Positions 1 through 7,948 of a stretch of 64,000 nucleotides of DNA are shown piece after piece. Position numbers and translations under genes: made by a program. The notes beneath the pieces were generated by a model. That model searched no databases, was not told the origin of the DNA, and worked only from the letters and a program-made list of their open reading frames with translations. The DNA is taken from NCBI RefSeq assembly GCF_037935975.1, contig NZ_CP149817.1, positions 1,054,001 to 1,118,000 of the forward strand, in the 5' to 3' direction. Position 1 is the stretch's first letter; each line of letters begins with the position of its first letter. This DNA is from Teredinibacter turnerae (GTDB lineage Bacteria; Pseudomonadota; Gammaproteobacteria; Pseudomonadales; Cellvibrionaceae).

Positions 1-1
1 G

Positions 2-1588
2 GATGATATCAACGGTATACCAAGGGTTCGCTATCGTCTCACAGCAGAAATGGGCCTTGATGGAGACATTGTTGAAAAATTCGACTATGTATTAGAGGTC
101 GATGCCAATGGGGAGCCTACAAATCCACAAACAGTTCCCAGGCCAGAGCGAAATTATATTCATGTACACTACCTACCTGCGAAGCGAGACCCTTCTGATC
201 ATATAACCTTTAGTACGAATGCGCTCCTTGGGCGGCTATTGCGAGCAGTCAATTGGGATAATGAACGCGGAGCGATAAAAGGATTAACTGATCAAATTAG
301 TACGAGTTTGTCTGACAACCCTTCAGTTAAAAGCTTTAGTGGACACCTAGAAACCGTTTGGGCAGCACTTCATAAAGGTAGTTATTTCTCCAACCCCAAA
401 ATAACGTTCGTTGCCTCGGAAATCGAATCTTTGCTCCGGCACTTATCTATTTCGTTCTCCCCTGGTCATGATGAGGAGTTGGTTGACTTTGCCCGGCTTA
501 GCGATGGTCAAAAATCGATGCTCTATTTGTCACTTGTGCTCTCGTCTCAAGCTGTGGGAAGAGCAGTTCTTTCTGGTGAAGACGATTCATTTGATGCCGA
601 GAAACTTCGCCCACCAGTGTTTACAATAGTCGCGATCGAGGAGCCTGAAAATAGCCTTTCGCCTCACTACTTAGGGCGAATAGTAAATTCTTTAGGCGGT
701 TTAACGGAAGTGGGAGATGCTCAAGCAATTATTGCTACTCATGCGCCTTCTATGTTGAAACGTGTTGCTCCCGAAGCTATTCGTTATCTGCGGTTAACTT
801 CATTTAGGAAATCTAAAGTTACGCTTATCGCATTACCCGATAAAGCAGATGACGCTCATAAGTTTGTACGCGAAGCGGTACAGGCATTCCCTGAAATATA
901 TTTTTCAAGATTAGTGTTGCTTGGCGAAGGAGATAGTGAAGAAATTGTCTTGCCCCGAATCTTGAGAGCGAAGGGCCTGCCGGTTGACGAATCGGCTGTG
1001 ACAATAGCACCTTTAGGTGGTCGCCATGTTAACCATTTCTGGAGATTGCTGTCCGCTTTGGAAATTCCCTACTTCACTTTGTTAGATTTGGATGTGGGTA
1101 GATATGCGGCGGGATGGGGTCGATTTAAATACGCGAACGATAAATTACGCGAATTTACTCCAGGTCTGACCTTACCCCAAAATCTTGGGATTCCCGCATG
1201 GAATGACGAACAATACCCCGTACGTAATTACGGGCAATATTTAAATGAATTTGAGGCGCGGGGAGTTTTTTATTCAAGCCCTCTAGACTTGGACTTTTCG
1301 ATGTTGCTCTCATTTCCCAATGCCTATGGAGTTGAGCGTGAAGCTCCAGACGATGCGATTATTAAATCGGTGTTGGGGAAAAGCAATCACAATCCTGATC
1401 AATATTCAGCTGAAGAGAAGAACATTTTTAGTAGTTACCATCGGCTTTTCAAAATTGGTAGTAAACCCGCTGCACATATTGGGGCATTAGCCCAACTGAG
1501 TGATGAGCAACTTGTTGCTGGCATGCCCGAATCTTTAAGGCGGCTAGCTGACGCGCTAATAATCAAGCTTCAGGGGATTCCTGAGTGA
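2..1588 (+). CDS. gajA: Gabija-type OLD-family ATPase/TOPRIM nuclease GajA (N-terminus outside window)
   Basis: The frame is open to the window edge, so the Walker A part of the ATPase lies upstream and is not seen. Numbered from the Met at 50, the visible part has an ABC-type signature (LSDGQKS, about residue 150), a Walker B (AIEEPEN, about 197) followed by ATHAPSM, and then a TOPRIM domain with GEGDSE (about 292) and DLD (346–348) as metal-binding acids. This is the class 2 OLD layout. In Gabija, GajA is the DNA-nicking nuclease and GajB its helicase partner. The next gene is a UvrD-like helicase overlapping by 4 bases, which is the main reason for calling Gabija rather than a solitary OLD nuclease. 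The system assignment is inferred from the pair, and another OLD/UvrD defence family cannot be excluded. Confidence 0.78.
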   Translation, partial: DDINGIPRVRYRLTAEMGLDGDIVEKFDYVLEVDANGEPTNPQTVPRPERNYIHVHYLPAKRDPSDHITFSTNALLGRLLRAVNWDNERGAIKGLTDQISTSLSDNPSVKSFSGHLETVWAALHKGSYFSNPKITFVASEIESLLRHLSISFSPGHDEELVDFARLSDGQKSMLYLSLVLSSQAVGRAVLSGEDDSFDAEKLRPPVFTIVAIEEPENSLSPHYLGRIVNSLGGLTEVGDAQAIIATHAPSMLKRVAPEAIRYLRLTSFRKSKVTLIALPDKADDAHKFVREAVQAFPEIYFSRLVLLGEGDSEEIVLPRILRAKGLPVDESAVTIAPLGGRHVNHFWRLLSALEIPYFTLLDLDVGRYAAGWGRFKYANDKLREFTPGLTLPQNLGIPAWNDEQYPVRNYGQYLNEFEARGVFYSSPLDLDFSMLLSFPNAYGVEREAPDDAIIKSVLGKSNHNPDQYSAEEKNIFSSYHRLFKIGSKPAAHIGALAQLSDEQLVAGMPESLRRLADALIIKLQGIPE

Positions 1589-3255
1589 TTAAAGAAGAAG
1601 ATTGGACGCCAGCCAACGGGTTAATTTTGGAGCCAAACGCGCTCACTGCAGCCAAAGAAAGAGTTAGGTGCTTAGCGTTAACGGCTGGACCTGGTGCTGG
1701 AAAAACTGAAATGCTAGCGCAGCGCGCCGACTTTCTACTTCGTACGGGTTCATGTCGGTACCCCAAAAGAATATTGGCCATTTCATTTAAGGTTGATGCG
1801 GCACGGAACTTAAAAGAAAGAGTTAGAAATCGCTGCGGACAGGACATGGCCTCACGTTTCGATAGCTATACTTTCCACGCGTTTGCCAAACGGATTATTG
1901 ATAGATTTCGGGTATTGTTAACGGGTAAAGATGCACTTGACCCTAACTACACAATTGGGGGCAATAGAATTTCTAGAAGGCAAATTGCTTTTGGTGATCT
2001 GGTGCCTCTGGCGATACAAATATTGCAAACTTCTTCTATAGCCAGGAATGCGATCAGACAAACATACTGCGATGTCTTTTTAGACGAGTTTCAAGATTGC
2101 ACAAATCTCCAATACGAATTGCTAAAAGTTGCGTTTCTCGGCACGACCACAAGGTTAACGGCTGTTGGCGATACAAAGCAAAAGATTATGGGTTGGGCGG
2201 GAGCCATGGATGGAATCTTCGCGACATTTGCTGAAGACTTTAATGCAATTCCATTGAATATGTATCGGAATTTTCGATCGAAGCCGCGTTTACTGCGTTT
2301 GCAGAATGAAATCATTCGCAATCTAGACCCCAATTCCGTTATGCCAGAGGACCAGCTTTCGGGCGAGGAAGGAGAAATATATTCATGGCAATTTCAAACC
2401 TGCCGCGAAGAGGCAAACCAATTAGCAGATGCGACAGCATACTGGATAGAGCAGGAAAATAGACCTCCTTCAGAGATAGCTATTTTAATTTCTAAACAAT
2501 TAGAGTTATATGCTCACCAGTTGATGGAAGCCTTGAAAATTAGAGGTGTTCCATTTCGGAACGAGCAGCAATTGCAAGATATATCTACAGAGCCGGCTGC
2601 TCAGTTAGTTGTAGATTATTTATCATGCGTCTATGGCCAGTGCGAACCGAAGGCTTGGATTAGACTGTTGTCGCAAATGATTCCTTTCGCCGATGATGAC
2701 ACTCAAAATAGTGTTATGCGAGATATTAATCGATTTATTAAGGATCAGCGGAAAGCTGTAACCCTAGCCTGTTTGCTTGGCGAGCCATATTCAGGGTGGT
2801 GGGAATCAGTTATAGCTTTTGTCAAAACTATTGGAATTAGAACAGTAGCAGCCCTATCGCCTGAGTATGAATCGATGCAGCGACTCAGAGAAGTTCTGAG
2901 AGATACCAAAGCACGAATAGGTGAACTTTTAAACTCCGAGAAGGATCTTCTGAAAGCCTTGTCCCAATTCTATGACGATGAGTCAGTTCGAATTCTGACA
3001 ATACATAAGAGCAAGGGGCTGGAGTTTGATACCGTTATTATGATGGCAATTGAAAATGAAATATTTTTTGGCAATCAAGACGAGAATCGATGCGCCTTTT
3101 TTGTTGGCGTCTCTAGAGCAAAGCGAAATCTTATTCTATCCACAGCAACCCAAAGGGAAAGGCCTCCCAATCACGCAGGCCGCTGGGATATTAATCGAAC
3201 AGCTCAGCAAGAATATTTAAGCTATGCGAATCCATTTTTGAGAAATCAAGTATAG
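1585..3255 (+). CDS. gajB: Gabija-type UvrD-like helicase GajB
   Basis: A 556-aa superfamily 1 helicase. Motifs are in order: Walker A GPGAGKTE (about residue 35), Ia (AISFKVDAARN), TFHAFAK, motif II DEFQD (about 167), motif III GDTKQKIMGWAG, YRNFRS, motif V LTIHKSKGLEFD and motif VI VGVSRAKRN. It starts with GTG at 1585 inside the stop of the upstream nuclease (GTGA overlap), so the two are translationally coupled. It is shorter than housekeeping UvrD/Rep (about 650–720 aa), as expected for GajB (about 500 aa). In Gabija, GajB is thought to be activated by DNA termini made by GajA. All helicase motifs look intact. Assignment to Gabija depends on the neighbour. Confidence 0.78.
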   Translation: MIKEEDWTPANGLILEPNALTAAKERVRCLALTAGPGAGKTEMLAQRADFLLRTGSCRYPKRILAISFKVDAARNLKERVRNRCGQDMASRFDSYTFHAFAKRIIDRFRVLLTGKDALDPNYTIGGNRISRRQIAFGDLVPLAIQILQTSSIARNAIRQTYCDVFLDEFQDCTNLQYELLKVAFLGTTTRLTAVGDTKQKIMGWAGAMDGIFATFAEDFNAIPLNMYRNFRSKPRLLRLQNEIIRNLDPNSVMPEDQLSGEEGEIYSWQFQTCREEANQLADATAYWIEQENRPPSEIAILISKQLELYAHQLMEALKIRGVPFRNEQQLQDISTEPAAQLVVDYLSCVYGQCEPKAWIRLLSQMIPFADDDTQNSVMRDINRFIKDQRKAVTLACLLGEPYSGWWESVIAFVKTIGIRTVAALSPEYESMQRLREVLRDTKARIGELLNSEKDLLKALSQFYDDESVRILTIHKSKGLEFDTVIMMAIENEIFFGNQDENRCAFFVGVSRAKRNLILSTATQRERPPNHAGRWDINRTAQQEYLSYANPFLRNQV

Positions 3256-3306
3256 GTTTTCGTTGTTATCAAATAGAAATGTTTAGTGAAAAATCGGTAA
3301 TGCATT

Positions 3307-4371
3307 ATGGCCGTTCAACACGGAATTTGGAAAATTGGTGATTCACCTCAAGCCCTGCCAACCATAAAGATCGACAACGAGCTTTTACTCGAAGAACAAA
3401 TCTTCAAAGATATATCTATTCTAAATTCCAATTGGTTGCTTATTGGGCGCCAAGTGTTCACGGATTTTGGGAAATATATAGACCTGTTAGCGATTGATGC
3501 GTCAGGCTCAATAATCGTCGTCGAGCTTAAAAAGCATAAGACACCACGCGATGTCGTTGCGCAAGCAATCGATTACGCAGCCTGGGTAGAAACGTTGCCG
3601 TCAGAGCGTATTGTCCAAATATATAAAGACTATGCGGAACGCTGGAACGTTTCTGAAAAGTCTTTTAGCGAAGCGTTTTGCGCAAAATTTGGGGTGGCGC
3701 CCACAGAAGATGACGTTAATAGCTCACATCAAATGGTCATAGTAGCAGCTGAACTGGACGCAAGTACCGAGAGAATCATCACCTATTTAAATGATAAATG
3801 CAGCATTGGTGTTAATGCTGTTTTCTTTAGCGTGTTTCAGGACGGTGACAATCAGTATCTGAGTCGCGCGTGGATGATAGACCCAGCAGAAACAGAAGAG
3901 CATGCCGTTCAAGTGGCTCAGAAGCAGGATTGGAATGGTGAGTTTTACGGATCATTCGGAGCTTCGCCAGATGCCTATAGCTGGGAAGATGCCCGAAAAT
4001 ACGGATTTATTTGTGCCGGAGGCGGCCGCTGGTACAGCAAAACGTTATTTATGTTAGAGCCTGGAAATCGCGTTTGGGTCAACATCCCCAAAACGGGTTA
4101 CGTTGGTGTATGCGAAGTGCTTGAGCGCGTAAAGCCGACTGATGATTTTATTCATGCCTCCATGGAGTTAGATGGAAGTTATAAGACTATTGAAGAGGCA
4201 GGCGAAGACCGCGCTGATTATTTTGTACCCGTTCGCTGGATATATGACGTACCGCAATCACAGGCCGTAAACGAAATCGGCCTGTTCGGCAATCAGAATT
4301 CAATCGCCCGGCCTCGAACACCCAAATGGGATTACACCGTTAACCGATTAAAAGAGCTTTGGAAAGTTTAG
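3307..4371 (+). CDS. PD-(D/E)XK nuclease-like protein (NucS/DUF91-like N-terminal half)
   Basis: 354 aa. The N-terminal ~110 residues show a PD-(D/E)XK core: D59 in YIDLLAID, then E73-L-K75 in VVELKKHK, preceded by a predicted strand and followed by a helix (VVAQAIDYAAWVE), as in NucS/DUF91 proteins. The C-terminal half is not recognised; it contains SWEDARKYGF and RWYSKTLFML segments and could be a recognition or partner-binding domain. It lies 51 bp after the helicase gene on the same strand, without an obvious terminator, so it may be co-transcribed with the Gabija pair. A role in defence is inferred from context. The ATG has only a weak ribosome binding site. Confidence 0.65.
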   Translation: MAVQHGIWKIGDSPQALPTIKIDNELLLEEQIFKDISILNSNWLLIGRQVFTDFGKYIDLLAIDASGSIIVVELKKHKTPRDVVAQAIDYAAWVETLPSERIVQIYKDYAERWNVSEKSFSEAFCAKFGVAPTEDDVNSSHQMVIVAAELDASTERIITYLNDKCSIGVNAVFFSVFQDGDNQYLSRAWMIDPAETEEHAVQVAQKQDWNGEFYGSFGASPDAYSWEDARKYGFICAGGGRWYSKTLFMLEPGNRVWVNIPKTGYVGVCEVLERVKPTDDFIHASMELDGSYKTIEEAGEDRADYFVPVRWIYDVPQSQAVNEIGLFGNQNSIARPRTPKWDYTVNRLKELWKV

Positions 4372-4390
4372 TTATGATTTGGAGGAACCA

Positions 4391-4771
4391 ATGAACGAAA
4401 AATGCTTGTGGTTAGTCATCACAAAAAGCCGACCATTACCAGGCTGCGAGATTGATATGGACGGATGCGAATTCTATTTTGTAGATGCATTCGTTACTCT
4501 CGATCAGAGCCTTGGGGCAGACTCTATACCCAATGCGATAAGTAAGGTTAAAAGTACTTTACTGGCGGACAAGCTCGAATTGGCAGAAGTCATCCAGTGC
4601 GTGAAGTTTCTGTCTGAAGAATGGATTGATCAAACAGAAGCCGATGAGTCCTTACACGACCTTGCGACAAAGGCACTCGAAGGCGACGATGTAGTGCTCG
4701 GCACTTTCCGTTCCGAGGAGATTCAAGAGTTTTACCACTACAAGCATACCGTTCAAGAAGCCGACGAATAA
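4391..4771 (+). CDS. Hypothetical acidic small protein
   Basis: 126 aa, not recognised. A TTG frame opens at 4379, but ATG 4391 is chosen because a perfect GGAGG (4381–4385) sits five bases before it. The protein is acidic with no membrane segment or signal peptide; the N-terminus (CLWLVITKSRP) looks like a beta strand. It lies 19 bp after the nuclease-like gene and 33 bp before the next, so it belongs to the same string of accessory genes. No function can be assigned. Confidence 0.6.
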   Translation: MNEKCLWLVITKSRPLPGCEIDMDGCEFYFVDAFVTLDQSLGADSIPNAISKVKSTLLADKLELAEVIQCVKFLSEEWIDQTEADESLHDLATKALEGDDVVLGTFRSEEIQEFYHYKHTVQEADE

Positions 4772-4804
4772 TTAATAAGGAACAGAATTCGCGAGGATGC
4801 CACT

Positions 4805-5470
4805 ATGATTAAAGAACAGTTCGGCGCAACCACTTTGGGCGAGAGCCAGCACCGTTTTAAAACGGATGTTAACTTTATTTTCGGTAAGCAAAGCGTAGAG
4901 CGCCAATACGTATTGCGAACCACCATGCATTCGCTGTCCGTTTGGAAAACCCGAAACGCTGGTGTGCCAATGTCACCGTTTAAAATTAAAAACCTGCACC
5001 TCGAAAAGGAAGCCGCGATAGTTGATCGCGAGGTTTGGGTATTTAATATCAACGGAACGCAACCACAGGACCTGGTGACGGCGGTTAAGGTCGCCAGTAG
5101 TTACTACAGCGTTCCCCCGTCGGTCATACTCTCAGATATTTACGCAAAAAACCTGAACGTTGAGCGTGAGCATGCGATGAGCGACCAGGCTTTGATTCGC
5201 GCAAACAGGCAGCTCTATTCGGGTGTTTGTGAGGCCATTATCAAAGCTGCCAAGCAACTCGGCATCAGCAGTCAGCTCAACTTTTATGTGTTCAGTAAAA
5301 GCAATAACCCCAAGATACCGCAAGAAGATTTGCATGCTTCGCTAAAAGAAGGCGGTGCCAGCCAAGTGAAGACCGATGATAAGCGTTACAAAGTTCTGAT
5401 CGGCAGCAATGACGACAAACGCTCCCTGCAGCAAATGACTAACTTTCATATGGCGACTCTGTGCGCTTAA
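4805..5470 (+). CDS. Hypothetical protein
   Basis: 221 aa, soluble, not recognised. The C-terminal third (residues about 140–221) mixes helices with KTDDKRYKVLIGSNDDKRS and ends TNFHMATLCA. GAGG-like bases stand just before the ATG (gcgaggatgccact). It is part of the co-directional run between the Gabija pair and the AT-rich region at 6016. No catalytic motif was found. It may be an accessory to the nuclease-like proteins on either side, but that is only context. Confidence 0.55.
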   Translation: MIKEQFGATTLGESQHRFKTDVNFIFGKQSVERQYVLRTTMHSLSVWKTRNAGVPMSPFKIKNLHLEKEAAIVDREVWVFNINGTQPQDLVTAVKVASSYYSVPPSVILSDIYAKNLNVEREHAMSDQALIRANRQLYSGVCEAIIKAAKQLGISSQLNFYVFSKSNNPKIPQEDLHASLKEGGASQVKTDDKRYKVLIGSNDDKRSLQQMTNFHMATLCA

Positions 5471-5505
5471 CTTAGAGAATGAAATAGCAGACTGAGAGGC
5501 CGCCA

Positions 5506-6015
5506 ATGAGATGCTCCATGACAGGAATACCGATTCGAGACTCGTCGGAAGGTATTTGGGACGATGGTGAATGGATCAGTTGGGAGTGGATCAACTCCCA
5601 GCTTTACGCCCAGGAGCTCCAAGAGGAGTTTCCCCATGCAAGCGTGGAGGTGATTCGGGTGTTCGAGGACCTGGTCCAGGCAGCGCAAACCTACTATGAA
5701 AGTACCGGACGCTTCTTGCAAATATGGGGCGAGCTGGGCGAACTCTATGCCGAAATCAAATTTGGCCTAAAGCGGCACCAGCCAGGCACCCAAGGCTCTG
5801 ACGGCCGCATCGGTAATGATTGGGTGGAGGTCAAAACCATTTCACCTGAAAAAGGCAGCACTACCGCGTTCGTTAAGCGAGCAGGCAACTTCAACAAGCT
5901 GCTGATCGTTCGAATCAACGAAGATTTTGAGTTTCAAGCCAAAATGATTGATCGGAAAATGATCAAAAAAGGAACTGGTAAAGGGGCAAAAATAAAGTGG
6001 GATGACCATGATTAA
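5506..6015 (+). CDS. Small PD-(D/E)XK-like protein, probable nuclease
   Basis: 169 aa. Residues 70–115 resemble a restriction-endonuclease-type core: glutamates in GELGEL (76, 79), then GSDGRIGNDW (D99, D105) and VEVKT (E108, K110). The E–D–ExK spacing is as in PD-(D/E)XK folds. A GAGAGG ribosome binding site lies at 5493–5498. The C-terminus is lysine-rich (KMIKKGTGKGAKIK), compatible with nucleic-acid binding. It is the last gene of the left-hand block; the next 170 bp are AT-rich and probably hold a promoter. This is the second nuclease-like fold within 2.5 kb. Confidence 0.5.
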   Translation: MRCSMTGIPIRDSSEGIWDDGEWISWEWINSQLYAQELQEEFPHASVEVIRVFEDLVQAAQTYYESTGRFLQIWGELGELYAEIKFGLKRHQPGTQGSDGRIGNDWVEVKTISPEKGSTTAFVKRAGNFNKLLIVRINEDFEFQAKMIDRKMIKKGTGKGAKIKWDDHD

Positions 6016-6184
6016 ATCTCGGATATCACATAATAATATTTATATAAAGATAATAATATTTACTTTTTGTTGCTCCAGTAAACCCCCTAAATATTATCTA
6101 AGCTATTGATAATAATAAAAATATTTAAGTTGGCATAGCCGTTGATATAACCCTCTTATCACATTAACTTTGGAGGGTGATCAA
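6016..6184 (+). promoter_or_regulatory. AT-rich promoter/operator region of the MBL–druH–druE operon
   Basis: This intergenic stretch is very AT-rich. It holds two copies of a 13-bp direct repeat (ataataatattta at 6030–6042 and 6050–6062), exactly 20 bp apart (about two helical turns), and a partial inverted copy near 6088. Such same-face spacing suggests a repressor or silencer site, or UP-element-like promoter sequence. A GGAGG at 6172–6176 serves the ATG at 6185. No -10/-35 pair is called with confidence. Confidence 0.4.
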
Positions 6185-7279
6185 ATGGGTTATGAGCTAG
6201 ACTTTCTGGGTGTTGGCGACGAATCAAAAAGCGGTGACGCCATAGCATTGCGATTTGGAAATTTGCATGGCTACCGCCATGAGCAAACTGTAGTAGTTAT
6301 CGATGGTGGGTTTAAGTCCACTGGTGAGAAATTGGTCGAACACATCCGCTCCCACTATGGGACCGAGCAAGTTGATGTTGTAATCAGTACTCACCCGGAC
6401 CAAGACCATATCAACGGGCTTGAAGCTGTATTAACCGAGTTAGAGGTGGGTGAACTTTGGATTCACCAACCGTGGAATCATAATAAAAATCTGGCCGACA
6501 AGTTTTCTGATGGTCGGGTGACGGACAACAGTTTGGGGGAGCGATTGAAAGAAAACCTGGAGAAAGCCTGGTCACTCATTCAATTGGCTGAAAAAAGGGG
6601 TATTACCGTTCGCGAACCTTTCACCGGTATGCAGGATGCCAGTGGTTGCCTCAAGGTGCTTGGCCCAACCCAATCTTACTATGAAGAGTTGCTTCCTGAT
6701 TTTGAAGGTATGCCCACCCGTGCGGCGGAGGGACTTGATACCCTCGCTGGATTGCTAAAATCCGTGGCTGCCAAGGTGAAGCGGTTCTTCGCAACCTGGG
6801 GTGAGGACCAATTGGACGATGATGCTGTGACCTCGCCAAGGAATAACTCCAGTGTTATCACGCAGCTTATTATCGACGATCGACGACTCGTATTCACCGC
6901 TGACGCAGGCATTCAAGCGCTTGATCAAGCAGCAGATCAGATAGAAGGCTGCCCAAGCGGTGCTGAGCTTAGATTTATTCAAATCCCTCACCATGGCAGC
7001 CTTAGGAACGTTGGCCCTTCTGTTCTCAATAGGCTTATCGGGTATCCAGTTACTCAAGGTGAAAGTCGCGCTATCACCGCTATTGCATCCACAGCAAAAG
7101 CCAGTGAGCCAAAACACCCTCGAAAAGCTGTGCTCAACGCGTTCACCCATCGGGGCGTTAGGGTTTTGGCAACCCGTGGAAATGGGATTTGTCATTTTCA
7201 TGATGCGCCGGATCGTTTTGGGTGGAGCGCGCTGAATGCAGAGCCTTATCATTTTGAATACGAAGATGAGGAGGCTTAA
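6185..7279 (+). CDS. ComEC/Rec2-like metallo-beta-lactamase fold hydrolase
   Basis: 364 aa from ATG 6185 (a TTG at 6170 is possible, but GGAGG at 6172–6176 points to 6185). It carries the MBL metal motifs: an N-terminal FLGVGDESKSGDA strand, HxxxDH as H70-PDQ-D74-H75, D240 in FTADAG, and PHHGS at 268–272, a ComEC-type ending. It is a stand-alone soluble domain without the ComEC membrane channel. These enzymes are metal-dependent hydrolases, often nucleases or phosphodiesterases. It abuts the next gene (stop followed directly by GTG/ATG) and starts a four-gene co-directional run with the Druantia-like pair. Its role there is not established; it could be a nuclease effector or accessory. Confidence 0.72.
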   Translation: MGYELDFLGVGDESKSGDAIALRFGNLHGYRHEQTVVVIDGGFKSTGEKLVEHIRSHYGTEQVDVVISTHPDQDHINGLEAVLTELEVGELWIHQPWNHNKNLADKFSDGRVTDNSLGERLKENLEKAWSLIQLAEKRGITVREPFTGMQDASGCLKVLGPTQSYYEELLPDFEGMPTRAAEGLDTLAGLLKSVAAKVKRFFATWGEDQLDDDAVTSPRNNSSVITQLIIDDRRLVFTADAGIQALDQAADQIEGCPSGAELRFIQIPHHGSLRNVGPSVLNRLIGYPVTQGESRAITAIASTAKASEPKHPRKAVLNAFTHRGVRVLATRGNGICHFHDAPDRFGWSALNAEPYHFEYEDEEA

Positions 7280-7948
7280 GTGATGCCGAAGCTTTCTCTG
7301 AAGACACAAAATGTTGTGCCGCTATCGATGCTGATTGTATTTCAATGTGCCTTGGCCTACGCACTATCAGCGGGCGACATGAATGCCTTGAGCGAAAAAT
7401 TAATTGCCACTAAAAGCCCTTTGATTTTACTGATAGGAGTACTGGCAGGATGGCTTAGCTATATGGTTCCCACCAGTGTTAAGAATTCGATGGTGTTTCT
7501 TAGACTAAAACACGCTCTGCCTGGCCACCGGTTTATACAGCTCAGCGAACGCGACCCACGAATTGATGAACAAAATTTACGAGCCTCAATCCCTGAATAC
7601 CTTGCGTTGAAAGCCGATCATAAAAATCAAAATCGATATTGGTACAACCAGATTTACCGTCCAATTGTTGATGATCGAGAGGTTTCATCCTCTCATAAAT
7701 CCTATTTGCTGTATCGAGATGCGGCTTCTGTGTCGGTGGTCCTAATACTCTGTCTGCTTATCGCATCTTTATTTTTACCGATGGTTAAAGGCGTTTTGAC
7801 AACTGGGTTCGTTGCAGTAATGGTTGCGTGTTCTATTGGATTTGTTGTGGCCGCGAATATTGCCGGCAAACGCTTTGTAACTACGACGGTGGCGATTTAT
7901 CTCGCTGGCCCAGTGACTGTCAAAAATGTAAGTACGTCAAGCGATTAG
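7280..7948 (+). CDS. Four-helix membrane protein paired with the MBL protein
   Basis: 222 aa with four predicted membrane segments: residues about 12–30, 46–64, 150–168 and 172–193. Two hairpins flank an ~80-residue charged soluble section (66–145, rich in R, D, K). There is no signal peptide and no recognised domain. Translation starts at GTG 7280 or ATG 7283, behind GGAGG in the end of the MBL gene, so coupling is tight. A small multi-helix membrane protein beside an enzymatic partner in a defence island recalls membrane effectors of abortive systems, but this is inference. Its conservation beside druH is worth testing. Confidence 0.6.
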   Translation: MMPKLSLKTQNVVPLSMLIVFQCALAYALSAGDMNALSEKLIATKSPLILLIGVLAGWLSYMVPTSVKNSMVFLRLKHALPGHRFIQLSERDPRIDEQNLRASIPEYLALKADHKNQNRYWYNQIYRPIVDDREVSSSHKSYLLYRDAASVSVVLILCLLIASLFLPMVKGVLTTGFVAVMVACSIGFVVAANIAGKRFVTTTVAIYLAGPVTVKNVSTSSD

